A DNA stretch of 64,000 nucleotides from positions 2,108,001 through 2,172,000 of the forward strand of contig OZ004591.1 of assembly GCA_963924555.1 (NCBI GenBank). Reading direction: 5' to 3'. The notes beneath the pieces are model-generated. The model was not told where the DNA came from. It was given only the letters and a program-made list of their open reading frames with translations, and made no database searches. A program made the position numbers and the translations under genes. The stretch is from Crambe crambe (taxonomy: Eukaryota; Porifera; Demospongiae; Poecilosclerida; Crambeidae). Positions 22,192-32,671 of this stretch are shown piece by piece; position 1 is the stretch's first letter, and each line of letters starts with the position of its first letter.

Positions 22192-22359
22192 TTACGAGTC
22201 CTGGAGAGCTGAAGTGGGTACATCTTTCTCTGAGGGATTGGTCTCAGGAAGATGATCGTGTCAATATTCCAGGGTCACATTACAGTCCCCATGGTGATAT
22301 TTATATAGAAGAGGACACTCCATCAGAGATGTGCAAGGAAGGAGTGGACATAGTAAATG
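22192..22359 (+). pseudogene. SUCLA2-like scrambled exon (DWS-ED joined to HGDIYIEED)
   Basis: An open 55-codon frame between CTAG and a GTGAGT donor reads HLSLRDWSQEDD followed directly by GSHYSPHGDIYIEED and MCKEGVDIVNG. In SUCLA2 the HGG-NIED-like segment precedes the EINPMVE exon and the DWTQED segment follows it, so two exons are fused in inverted order. The terminal phase (1) fits the next relic exon. Copies at 24379-24547 (one-base insertion) and 62387-62554 (intact). Confidence 0.55.
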
Positions 22360-22507
22360 GTGAGTGATTTTATCATCCTTGTGGAGATCACTACCATACT
22401 TGTAGGCACACAGTGAACATGTCAATGGATAGACACTGAAGGTCCATTCATACTGTATACCGTATGGCTGGATATTTCCAAGGATTAATTATGATTTGGT
22501 TATATTA

Positions 22508-22674
22508 GGTTGCGGAACAAATGCCGAGTCTGTATTGAATGTGAAATGATGTTGAAGAAGGATGCCATGATGATGGAGATTAATCCCATGGTAGAGACAC
22601 TGGACACCTCATGGAAGAAAAGAGGTACATACGAGGAAATTGCAATAAGCATTGCTAAACTCATAAGGAGAGAG
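22508..22674 (+). pseudogene. SUCLA2-like exon relic with longer 3' end
   Basis: Reads KKDAMMMEINPMVETLD and continues past the usual donor as GTYEEIAISIAKLIRRE to a GTATGT donor. The extension is shared with 25000-25166 and 63005-63172. The N-terminal part (RNKCRVCIECEMMLK) is out of the enzyme's frame. Confidence 0.45.
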
Positions 22675-22679
22675 GTATG

Positions 22680-24004
22680 TTTGATGATAGGATGAGAGAG
22701 GGGAAGGAAGAAGGGTATGGGAGTAGGAAAGAGGCGACTGTGTAACTATGGAGAAGGTGAAGAGGGAGGATGGTTGGAAAAGAAGTAAGATGTGTGTGTG
22801 CAGATGAGAATGAGGGAGAGAGGAGTGTGTGGGATGGATAAGAACAGAGGATGTGAGGTGTGCGGAAAGAAAAGATACCCAATGACTGGAAAAAAATTTT
22901 TGTGACCAAAAAATCACTAAAACATGATTAAGTGTATAGCTGTAGATATGCTGGCATAAATAGTGGCATAAGAGGTGTAGGAGTGCGGGTCCTCATATAA
23001 CTGGGCCCCACAGGCCCTTAATCACTGGGGATATATGGGGATGAGCATAGTGATTTAGGGACCCTCAGATTTGTCAATTGTTGTTATTATAAATAACAAG
23101 AGACAACAATACAGCTTTAATTAGTTATAATCATAGAAGAATGATAGTCAATGTCCAAATCAAATGTAGTTGGTATTAGTTCACAACTTTTTGTGATACC
23201 ATTAATAGGACAAAATGCCGTATCTTCTTGGCCACTCCACTCTGGCATTTTTATACATTTACAGAAGAGCTTCATCTTCATCGTTGTTGATGCAATGTGT
23301 AGCTATGGTATGTCTCTGTACTCTGATCATATCTAGTATGCATTGTAGAATAGCTAATGCATTTTCTCAATTAACTTCAGTTGCCCAGCTTCATGCTACA
23401 CCATTAGCCTTGGTTTCTTCTTTCCGATTATTATAACGAAGGTGACCAGCATCAGTACTTTATGGACCCCATGGGGGCTCTATTTCACTAGTGATGTGGG
23501 GATGGGGTCCCTAAAAATAGGGGACTCCTTAGCATCAGGCTTAATGAGGTGAATATTAGGGCATGACTGGCAAGGTCAAGGAAGCAAGCATGTAATGTAT
23601 GCCTCCATTTAACACTTCAAGTGTATGTAGAGAAAAATTAACCTTTTCCAAATCTACATAATTATGAACAGTAAAATAAAAAATTTCCCACTAATCCTCC
23701 GCCCCTTTATTGTCTAGAGCACTGATTTTTCCCATCCTTATAAAGTGTTCTAAATGGAGCCCTGAATGGGATTCCCTCTTTCGTTCTTTTTCAAGTCCAC
23801 TTTTAGTCTGTTGTATGTATCCTGTATGAGTGGATCAATTCCATGTGTATGATTTGTGATAAATTTAATGATGATCTGTGTACAATATCTGAACCCACTT
23901 TCTGTACTCTATGCTCCTCTTATGAGACCAGCTTTGTGGCTTCTATGACACATGCATTATATTACCCTCTATCTATTCTCCTAGTCATGTGACTGATCAT
24001 GTAA
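22680..24004. repeat. Spacer of a 2.1-kb internal tandem duplication
   Basis: Units 21.95-22.45 kb and 24.12-24.65 kb are near-duplicates. The matching place in copy B (around 62.6 kb) lacks 22.45-24.6, so this block was gained here or lost there. No gene seen; the purine-rich 22680-22880 segment makes spurious minus-strand frames. Confidence 0.6.
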
Positions 24005-24013
24005 CTCATGCCC

Positions 24014-24117
24014 CAGAGGAGGTCCGACATCTGGGTGTCACAATATGCATATCAGCAAATTAGCATCATGTGGTGAGTATTGAATTGAATTGACACCCGG
24101 GTGTCGGACCTCCTCTG
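24014..24117. mobile_element. 104-bp MITE with empty sites in window
   Basis: Terminal inverted repeats of about 27 bp (CAGAGGAGGTCCGACA and TGTCGGACCTCCTCTG) are flanked by a 9-bp direct duplication CTCATGCCC (24005-24013, 24118-24126). The paralogous positions near 21950 and 62142 read CTCATGCCCACTGCTGG without the insert. Confidence 0.9.
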
Positions 24118-24378
24118 CTCATGCCCACTGCTGGACTGGGCTTTATTTGGAAGTCTGATTTTACCTATTATGTGTCTTGCTGGTACAGTGTACCATAGAT
24201 GGTAGAGCACTCTACTATCTATGGTGTAACCTTGGTGATCCACACCTCCTTTATCCAGAACCTATATGTGACGATAGTTCCAGGTCTTTTCAATTAGCCA
24301 TGTCTTAAACATGCTGATGAAATGACTTCAAATTTCTGTCATGTGATCTATATATTATTTCACCCTCAAGGCAACTAG

Positions 24379-24547
24379 TTATGAGTCCTGGAGAGCTGAA
24401 GTGGGTACATCTTTTCTCTGAGGGATTGATCTCAGGAAGATGATCGTGTCAGTATTCCAGGGTCACATTACAGTCCCCATGGTGATATTTATATAGAAGA
24501 GGATACTCCATCAGAGGTGTGCAAGGAAGGAGTGGACATATTAAATG
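24379..24547 (+). pseudogene. SUCLA2-like scrambled exon, frameshifted copy
   Basis: Same composition as 22192-22359 but with an extra T in CATCTTTTCTCTG, which shifts the frame before the DWSQED part. Confidence 0.5.
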
Positions 24548-24999
24548 GTGAGTGATTTTATCATCCTTGTGGAGATCACTACCATACTTATCACAGTGTA
24601 CACTGAAGGTCCATTCATACTGTTTACCATAATGGCTGGATATAATTTCCAAAGATTAAAGGTTTTATGATTTGGTTTGATTTCTTATTCACCATCAGTT
24701 ATGGATGAGTACATTCCTTTAATTATGGTCATACTTTTTCTAAGTGTTCCGGCCATTGTTGGTTTGGTATCTCCTACCTACTCTGTTTATCTACTGAGCA
24801 ATGAGCATGCCCACTGCTGGACTGGGCTTTATTTGGAAGTCTGATTTTATGTAAGTATGTGCTTCTGGAGTCATCTTTCGTAAGGTTGTGTTGTGTTAGT
24901 TCCTGATGTTACTTTCTTTTTCCTGTTTGTGTTTTTGTGATCACAACATCCGTTTCAGTCATGAAGTGGCAAAAAATGATAATTTAATTTCTAAATTAG

Positions 25000-25166
25000 T
25001 GTGCAGAGCAAATGCCAAGCCTGTATGAAATATGAAATGAAATTGAAGAAGGATGCCACGATGATGGAGATTAATCCCATGGTAGAGACATTGGACACCT
25101 CATGGAAGAAAAGAGGTACATACGAGGAAATTGCAGTAAATATTGCTAAACTCGTAAGGAAAGAGT
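25000..25166 (+). pseudogene. SUCLA2-like exon relic with longer 3' end
   Basis: Reads KKDATMMEINPMVETLD and GTYEEIAVNIAKLVRKE, then ends near a decayed donor (GTTATG). Part of the segment that recurs at 62.6-64.0 kb. Confidence 0.45.
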
Positions 25167-25720
25167 TATGAAGGATGAGAGGGTGAGAGAGGGGAAGAAA
25201 GAAGGGTATGGGAGTGAGAAAGAGGTGACTGTGACTGTGTAGCTATGAAGAGGGAAGAGGGTTGGAATAGAAGTGGGATGTGGATATGCAGATGAGATTG
25301 AGGTGTGTGGGATGGATAAGAACAGAGGATGTGAGGTAGAAAAGATCCCCTATGGCTATCTCTAAAAGTGACAATGCATAGACACTTACTCCTATCCCCT
25401 GCAGGAAATTTTTACTTGGAATGTACATAATAATGAATCCTCCTCCACCCCTTTATTGTCTAGAGCCCTGATTTTCCCATCCTTAGAAAGTGTTCTAAAT
25501 GGAGCCCTGAATGGGATTCCCCACTTTTAGTCTGGTGTATGTATCTGTTTCATGTATATGATGTGTTCAGTGCTCTTATTAGAATATCTGAACCCCATTT
25601 CTCTCTTGCTTGACCACTGTGTTTCCATGGAGCTTTGAAGGAATCAACTATTCTTTCACATAGTCTTGTGTGAAATCCCATGGTAACATATCTTCTTATG
25701 AATCCAGTTCTATCATACAG

Positions 25721-25842
25721 ATCTACCAGTACCCTATTGAGAAGCTTTCCAGACATTATCGTGTTTTCATTCATCTCCCTCTCTCGGTCATTGGCACATT
25801 CTTCAGCTTTGTGGTCATGAATCTGTGCCTGGAAGGCCAGCT
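25721..25842 (+). pseudogene. Isolated exon with membrane helix, anoctamin-like at best
   Basis: Between CATACAG and GTAAGT the frame reads YQYPIEKLSRHYRVF then HLPLSVIGTFFSFVVMNLCL, a basic stretch followed by one hydrophobic helix. The same exon with a few changes sits at 63722-63843. The pattern recalls a membrane segment of anoctamin-type proteins, but I am not confident of that. No neighbouring exon of the same gene was found, so I call it a relic. The opposite strand has a longer open frame that I consider a shadow. Confidence 0.3.
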
Positions 25843-26249
25843 GTAAGTTAGCTGTTTTTGCATCATTCATAGTGTCTCTGTAGACATCATAATTGAGATG
25901 ACTACATTTCAGCCCAAGCAAAATACCTAAAAGAGATGAGCATGCAATTAACCTCAGTAGTTCATGATAAGGAGAAAGCAATAGACTTGCTCAGTAAGCA
26001 AGAGAAAACTTTGACTGCTAAGCAACAGAATGTTGGAAATGTAGTACAAAGTGGCTGCTGGGTTACACTAATGTGGTATCACCATCTTGTGAAACCAGTT
26101 TCTTGGTGCAAGCTCTGCCACTGGAGTACTGTAGTCAAGTGTGCAATGGTGCAAGTGGAAAGACTTATCAGGGGGTGTGTAATCTTTTAAGAATGTGTGT
26201 GATAGGGTTACACACTCAACACTCTATTCTAGTCTAGTCTCCTGAAATG

Positions 26250-26515
26250 CAATCTCCTCTGAATCCTTGGAAATATCCAGCCCTACTGCGTACAATATGA
26301 ATGGACCTTCAGTGCCTGTCCATTGACATGCTCACTGTGTGCCAAACATCTACTCACCATTTACTATGTCAACTCCTTCTGAGAGAGTGTTTCTAACATC
26401 TTCTTCTATAAAACATCACCATGGGGACTGGCATGTGACCCTGGAATAATGACAACATCAAGTGCACGTATGTAGTCCACTACCAGGTCCACACAATCAC
26501 CCTACAGGAGTAACT
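26250..26515 (-). pseudogene. SUCLA2-like exon relic, inverted
   Basis: Read on the minus strand, the segment matches 22300-22470 and 15490-15650: GSHASPHGDV, then a stop, then LSEGVDIVNG-like residues and a GTGAGT donor. It is the only relic of the family in reverse orientation. Confidence 0.55.
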
Positions 26516-27199
26516 TGCTTATTCATGTGCATAGCTTATGGAATGATCTGTACTTCCTGTAAATGACTGTAGTGTTCCTTTGTCACTAATATATTTGGTA
26601 TTCTTACTGAGCAATGAGCATGGACTGGGCTTTATTTGGAGGTCTGATTTAACCTATATCTTGCTGCTAGATTCTGGCTGTGCTTTCTGGAATTGTTTCA
26701 GTGTGCTGGGTCTATATTGAAAGTGATACTTGTATGGTAAGGTGTGGCAGTTGATGCAAGTGTATATGCCACTGTACACTGAGTCCACGTTCATGTTTTC
26801 TCGCTGGACATTCACATCCACACAAATAAATCAAGGCATAGTCACTGGATTGTCAGGTTTATTCCAAGGAATTTACGTTTCGATGATGCATCATAAGTCA
26901 ATGCTAACACTTATGGACCAGAAAATGTGCCCCAGGGGTGAGGGAGATATTAGGGGAGATATTTGTACAAGTAGTAAATGGATATTCTACTGATTCAGTC
27001 CCTGATCAATTTTAATCAGCTTAATAAATTAGTCACATCTCCAAATATGTTGATAAAATAATTATTACTTCAAACTCCTTTCACATGTTGTATGTATAAT
27101 GGTTGGACTATCTCCTCACCAATTTCCAGTCTCAAGGCTACTAGTAATCATGAGTTAAAGTGGTCATATTTGATTCCTGTCATATTTATTGTCTTTCAG

Positions 27200-27273
27200 G
27201 TTGTAGAACAATCCCGAGTCTGTATGAAATGGAGAAGTATGCCATGATGATGGAGATTAATCCCATGAAAAGA
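27200..27273 (+). pseudogene. SUCLA2-like exon relic, truncated
   Basis: Reads YEMEKYAMMMEINPMKR after CTTTCAG. The codons between NPM and KR are deleted relative to 30919-31020; a GTACGC donor follows. Confidence 0.5.
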
Positions 27274-27706
27274 GGTACGCATGTAGCTAACATGACATCA
27301 CATGTACTTTGACAACTGATGGGAACAAGATAAGAGGTGTGGCAGGGGGTGGGGATGATGTCATGTGATAGATACATGTATACAGTGGAATCCAGTTACC
27401 CTTGGGACTGAACAAAATGGTTGCTCTACAGAGGTGGTCCTTTTACACTGTATGTCTGTCTTTGAGACTATTCATTTGGACATCAAATACTAACTCATGA
27501 GTGACCTGCTAAGTTGGGTTCCACTGTACTGAGGGTTTTTACTACATGAATTGCAACTTTTGCAAGCTTAATCATTGTCACATTTAATCACATGCAAAAT
27601 GCTCCCCACACTCCCCCTTCATTGTTCAGAGTCCTGATTTTGCCCCCTCCTTAGAAACATCTCTCCATGCGTACATCCCTGATTATGTTTGTCTTCATGA
27701 TTGCAG

Positions 27707-27779
27707 TGGTGTTCTTTTCTCCGATGGACTGGTCTCATGAAGATTCACACTGGCATCAGGTACATCATAGGCTGTCTTT
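27707..27779 (+). pseudogene. SUCLA2-like exon relic (DWS-ED exon), shortened
   Basis: After GATTGCAG it reads FSPMDWSHEDSHWH in a frame matching [12 protein letters not shown] at 16454; most of the exon start is missing. An ATAC microsatellite follows, as at 16605. Confidence 0.5.
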
Positions 27780-27808
27780 GTGAGCATTTCTTTATCGTAC
27801 ATATAAAA

Positions 27809-27809
<1 letters not shown>

Positions 27810-27839
<30 letters not shown>

Positions 27840-27849
27840 CATACATACA
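27810..27849. repeat. (ATAC)n microsatellite
   Basis: About ten ATAC units after the relic exon. Confidence 0.95.
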
Positions 27850-28725
27850 CTGTACAATGGAACCTCTCACACTTTTCTCCTTGTCCCATTACAATACACA
27901 TCTCTATATATGTCGCTGTGTGTCCACCCTTAAGTAAGGACACCTCTCTAATCTGTATGCTCCCAAAGGTGTCTACATTGAGAATGTGATGCAAGTGTGT
28001 TATGTAACATTAGGCCCACCAGGCACATGTCCATGTGGTCATGATTCAGTGACCCTTTACCATATATGCCATTTCTGGCTAGCTGCCCAATGAGTATTAA
28101 CCTAACACTGGAAGATAATGTAAACCTCTGAAGTCCTAACCCTCAGCAAACAGCTTAGTATCAATAAAATTGTGTATCAGATACGTAATATGGAGCAGAT
28201 CACCAGCAGGAGGTGGTCAGCCTAAAGCCTTATAGATAGAGTAGTAGGTAATGGTTGGCATCACAGTGTGCATTGTATGGAGTGTTATGGTGTTGGAAAT
28301 CTTGTCCTTCTTTCTGGAATAAAACCTTTTCCAAAATTGGCTAATGTAACAGATACACTGAGGGTTAATGAGTCTGGACATTGTCTGTTGCACTGACTAT
28401 CACAAGGTGCTATATCACTGCCCATAACTTAAGTTGACTGCACAAGCTTCAGCTTTCACATAGAAACATGTAACTGCACTGTTACTCCTTGTGAACTAAC
28501 AATACAGTGGAACCTGACTTAGTGTCCACACAGAGTCAACAAGTCATCTACGTTCACCTCATACCGGTCAAGATGAAAAGTCCAACCTAATATAAATCTG
28601 GTGACTTTGTAAAGGGACACCTCTGTATAGCAACCACTTTATTGAGTCCCATTATAGCCAGGTTCTGCTCTATGTGAAATTATATGTGTACATAAAATGC
28701 TTATCTATTTCTACACTTCCAACAG

Positions 28726-28811
28726 GTCAATGCTGTATTTATTAGGGGAAGGGATCATTGCAGCTGCTCAGGAGAGGAACCTCAGAATACCCATAGTAGT
28801 CGGACTCCAAG
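28726..28811 (+). pseudogene. SUCLA2-like exon relic (C-terminal IPIVV-LQG region)
   Basis: The frame GEGIIAAAQERNLRIPIV then VGLQ, up to a GTAAGG donor, matches the C-terminal ligase segment of succinyl-CoA ligase beta (IPVVVRLQG). The start of the exon (VN, then a rearranged piece) has lost the usual FGGIMRCD stretch. This is the only copy of this exon in the window. Confidence 0.6.
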
Positions 28812-29099
28812 GTAAGGAAATCACTCTACCAGTCATGAAACAGTTCCCCTCTGCATGCTTATGATAAGAAATTGATATTGACCGAACTCCCAGTTTGTCC
28901 TAACATTTAACTGGACATTGCATCAGTGTGCATTTGACTTACTCTTGACAAGCCCTTTTGTCCTGATAAACAAATAATGACCAGGCATATGCCAATATTG
29001 GCCAGAAAGTGTCAGGTGTCAGGCTGTTATCATAAGCTGTGCTCTGAAGTATCCTGTGTGTATCACTTGAGGAGTTTGTACGTGTATTCCTCAATCCCT

Positions 29100-30060
29100 T
29101 ACTAGACATGTTCATAACACTATGCCAGCTGTAATCCTGGTCTCTTGATCCAACTGAACCCCTTGATCCCCACCAAAATTTACAAGCGGTTATCCCCACC
29201 AGATAGGTATGTAGTCCTACTCAGAAGAATTCCTGGAAGTCTACTTGTCCCCATTGTAATCCTGCCCTCATATGATCATCTCCTTTTGAATCTTCTCCTT
29301 ACCAGATACGGAATCCCTTCTCCACATCGTTTGACATTGTTTTTGTTGACTACAAAATTCATTAAATGTCCCTCACCAATATCCCCACTAATCCAGCACC
29401 ATGTGAAAGCAGAATTGGTTAAAGAGAGCTGAATAAGGCATCAGGCTCACCCCACAATGCACTGCATTTGTCTAGTTATTTTGAGGATTGTGCAACATAA
29501 CGCACACAGTGGTTAAGTCCTTCTGTTGTGAGACTTTTGTATTACTCTCTTATATACCAGTTATGTATGTATAATCTCTCTATGTACCCCTCTTGTGAAA
29601 CCATCATTGTGGGTTCTTCTATACTAGTGTTATATCAGCATATTCTCTATACCCCTATTGTGAAACCAGCATTGTGAATTCTCTCACTAGTCTAATGTTG
29701 TATCATTCTCTTGTGAAACCAGTTATAATGCATAAATATTCTTTCTAGACTCCTCTTGTGAGACCACCATTGTGGGTTCACTAATTATGTCATCCAAGTT
29801 TCATTAAATATCTATATCCTCTTGTGTTATGACATTAACATTGTATCACCCTCTAGTATCACCCTCCAGTTATATGAATTCTTTCTATGCTCCTTTTGTT
29901 AGACTAGCGTTGTGGGTTACATTCTGTGATGTTACCCTCTTGTAGGTCCAGTTTCATTAATCATCATTTATTCTATACCCCTCTTGTGAAACCACCAGTG
30001 TTATTTGGTTAGCATTGTAATGAAATCAGCATTCACTCTATATGAACCAGCAGTGTGAGT
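29100..30060 (+). repeat. Repeat B followed by repeat A cluster
   Basis: Near-copy of 14390-15310: repeat B (29100-29440), the CACCCCACAATGC motif (29448) and a repeat A cluster (29520-30060). With the relic exons that follow, 29.1-31.5 kb duplicates 14.4-16.5 kb. Confidence 0.7.
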
Positions 30061-30249
30061 TTAATAAACCATACAAGCTCTGCCAATGCAGTACTGTAGG
30101 CAAGTGTGGAATGGTTCTAGTGGAAAGACTGTTATCTGGGGGTGTGTAATCTTTTGAAGTGTGCGTGTGATAGGGTTACACACTCAACACTCTCGTCTCC
30201 TGAAAATGCAATCTCCTCTGAATTCCTGTAGAGTGATTGTGTGGACAGA

Positions 30250-30346
30250 ACCTGAACCTGGTGGTGGACTACATTCACTTGATTGTGTCATTATTTCAGA
30301 GACACTCTCTCAGAGATGAACAAGGAAAGAGTGGACACAGTAATTG
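30250..30346 (+). pseudogene. SUCLA2-like exon relic (truncated first relic exon)
   Basis: Copy of 15505-15612. TTTCAG acceptor and GTGAGT donor are kept; residues LSEMNKERVDTVIG show further decay of the KEGVD motif. Confidence 0.45.
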
Positions 30347-30918
30347 GTGAGTGATTTTTATCATCTCACTGCCATGCTTGTTGGCACACAGTGAGCATAT
30401 CAATGGACAGACACTGAAGGTCCATTCATACTGTATACCATATAGTCAATGTCTTACTTATTCATGTGCATAGCTTTCAAAATGTTATGGAATGAGCATA
30501 TTGGCTGTACTTCCTATAAACGACTGCAATGTTCCTTTGTCATCACTAATAATATACTTTTGGTTTAATATCCTTTTATTTTTACTGAGCATGCCCACTG
30601 CTGGACTGGGCTTTATTTGGAAGTCTGATTTTAATCTTGTTGCTTGTGATACTTGTATGGTAAGGTGTGGCAGTTTATGGAAGTGTATTATGTACAACAA
30701 GTTCCACTGTACATTGACTCACTTCATCACTGTATTCTTCAGAAATGTCCAATTTGGTGGTCATGTTCAATGCTTGCTTGCTGGACATTCACATCCACAC
30801 AAACAACATAGTCACTAGATTGTCAATGCTGTCACCAAATTTCAGCCAAGTAATCATGAGTTATGTCATGGAGATCTAAAGTGGCTTGTGTCTTATATTT
30901 GATTTCTGTCTCTTTCAG

Positions 30919-31020
30919 GTGCAGAACAAATGCTGGGTCTGTATGAAATGGAGAAGGATGCCACGATGATAGAGATTAATCCCATGGTGGAGACACTGGA
31001 CTCCTCAGGGAAGAAAAGAG
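30919..31020 (+). pseudogene. SUCLA2-like exon relic, best preserved MEINPMVE exon
   Basis: 102 nt (34 codons' worth, phase 1 to phase 1) between TTTCAG and a GTACGC donor. Reads AEQMLGLYEMEKDATM and IEINPMVETLDSSGKKR with no disruption. It aligns to the AAENMVKLY...DATMIEINPMVE region of SUCLA2. Confidence 0.65.
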
Positions 31021-31384
31021 GTACGCATGTAGCTAGCATGACATCACATGTATTTGGACAACTGATGGGAAAGAGATAAGAGGTGGGGCAGGGGGTAGGG
31101 ATGATTATTTTTCATGGTAAAAGTCACCCTTGGGGCTGACCAAAGTGGCTGCTATACAGAGGTGGCCCCTTTGCACAGTAACTTTCAATATATCGGGTTT
31201 TGTCTTGGAGACTTTTCATTTGACTTGACCTACGTAATTGCTCACTCACAGTCAGGGGTTGTATAATTATGTAGTGGGAAAGGGTTTTCCCAACCCCCTC
31301 ACTTTTCTGTCTGAATTGACATGCCCCCCTCATTGTTCTGTGCTTTGATTTTGAAATATCTCTCCACACAAACCCCAGGACTGA

Positions 31385-31470
31385 TAGTGTGTATTGATGC
31401 CACAGACAGAAGGACATCTTGTCTCTGAGGGACAGGTCTCAGGATGTCTTCAGTAATGACCATGATGTGA
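31385..31470 (+). pseudogene. SUCLA2-like exon relic (DWS-ED exon), decayed
   Basis: VCIDA in one frame and ILSLRDRSQDV in another correspond to VCVDAK and [10 protein letters not shown] at 16454; the Trp of DWS is lost and frames disagree. Confidence 0.5.
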
Positions 31471-31564
31471 GTGATGCGAGTGTGTTATGTAACAGCTACT
31501 ATCATGTCACATGTGATTTCAATGACCCTTTACCTTATAACCTTTTGTTGTTGTATGTATGCAT

Positions 31565-32265
31565 ACAGTGTACTTTGCCAGCTGTAATCCTGGTCTCTTG
31601 ATCCAACTGAACCCCTTGTATCCCCGCCAAGATTTCACAAGTGGTCCATCCCCACCAGATAGGTATGTGGAAGTATACTTGTCCTAACTAGATATGTGCT
31701 GTAATCCTGCCCTCACCTCCTTATGAATCTTCTCCTTACCAGATACGTACATAACATGCTATAGTCCTACAACTTATGACAATTCCTTACAAAATGAAGT
31801 TCCCCCACCAATATTCCCCACTGATCTGCACTACTATACCATGTACATAACAGCACCTGTAAGATGTGAGTACTGGTGCATGTCATGTATGTTATATGTC
31901 CTCTCACATGGAGTCTGAGCACTGTGAAATCCCAGGTCACCATGGAAGAGCTTTCAAAGAATAGATATTTGCAAAGTGTTCCTCTTGCATATCAGTTATA
32001 TCATGCATATTCTCTTTCTACCCTCTCATGAAACCATTATTGTGGGTTCCGCTACACTAGTGTTGTATCACCATTCTCTCCTTACCCCTATTGTGAAATC
32101 AGCATTGTGGGTTCTGCTCTACTAGCATATCTCTCCACCCCTATTGTGAAATCAGCATTGTGGGTTCTGCTATACTAGCATATCTCCATTCTCTCTTTAC
32201 CCCTATTGTGAAACCATCATTTTGGGTTCTGCTATACTAGCATATCTCCATTCTCTCTATACCCA
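31565..32265 (+). repeat. Repeat B and repeat A clusters
   Basis: Repeat B (31565-31850) followed by repeat A units (31975-32265) that contain GTGAAATCAGCATTGTGGGT several times in tandem. Confidence 0.65.
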
Positions 32266-32512
32266 AGGATCTGACAATAAAGTACGGTATATATGCAAAT
32301 CTGATAGAACTGATCCCCCCCCTTTACAAGACTACTTCTCAGTAGTCACCACCCCTCTTTATTGATTAGCTTGTGAAGCACTGTGTCTGTGTCTGTCACA
32401 GTATGCGATATTACTGCTGACCACTGGACATTTTTCGACCATTTTTTCTCTTTGGTCAGACCATTCCAACTTTAGTCGGATATCCTGTCAGAACAAATTC
32501 AAGAAGTCACAT
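32266..32512 (+). repeat. Left direct repeat flanking the transposase gene
   Basis: From GGATCTGACA to AAGAAGTCACAT. It matches 35067-35296 in the same orientation with small indels, mostly near the start; the last 170 bp are almost identical. Confidence 0.85.
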
Positions 32513-32671
32513 GATATAGCAGAGGATAGGATAAGAATTTTCTTTTGCCCAACCAATTTGTCAGATCAAATTTCATTTGACCTGTCACACTCCCATTTGC
32601 CCCACCAGTATAAAAGCCTTTTAATATTATTTAATGAATATTATGTTTATGGATATAGCAAAGAGAGTGTA

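Noticed and set aside
25550-25981. 143-codon minus-strand frame, partly repeated at 63653-63943
   Set aside because: The plus strand has a spliced exon with proper acceptor, donor and membrane helix; the minus frame is shorter in the second copy and has no splice or family support. Not fully excluded.
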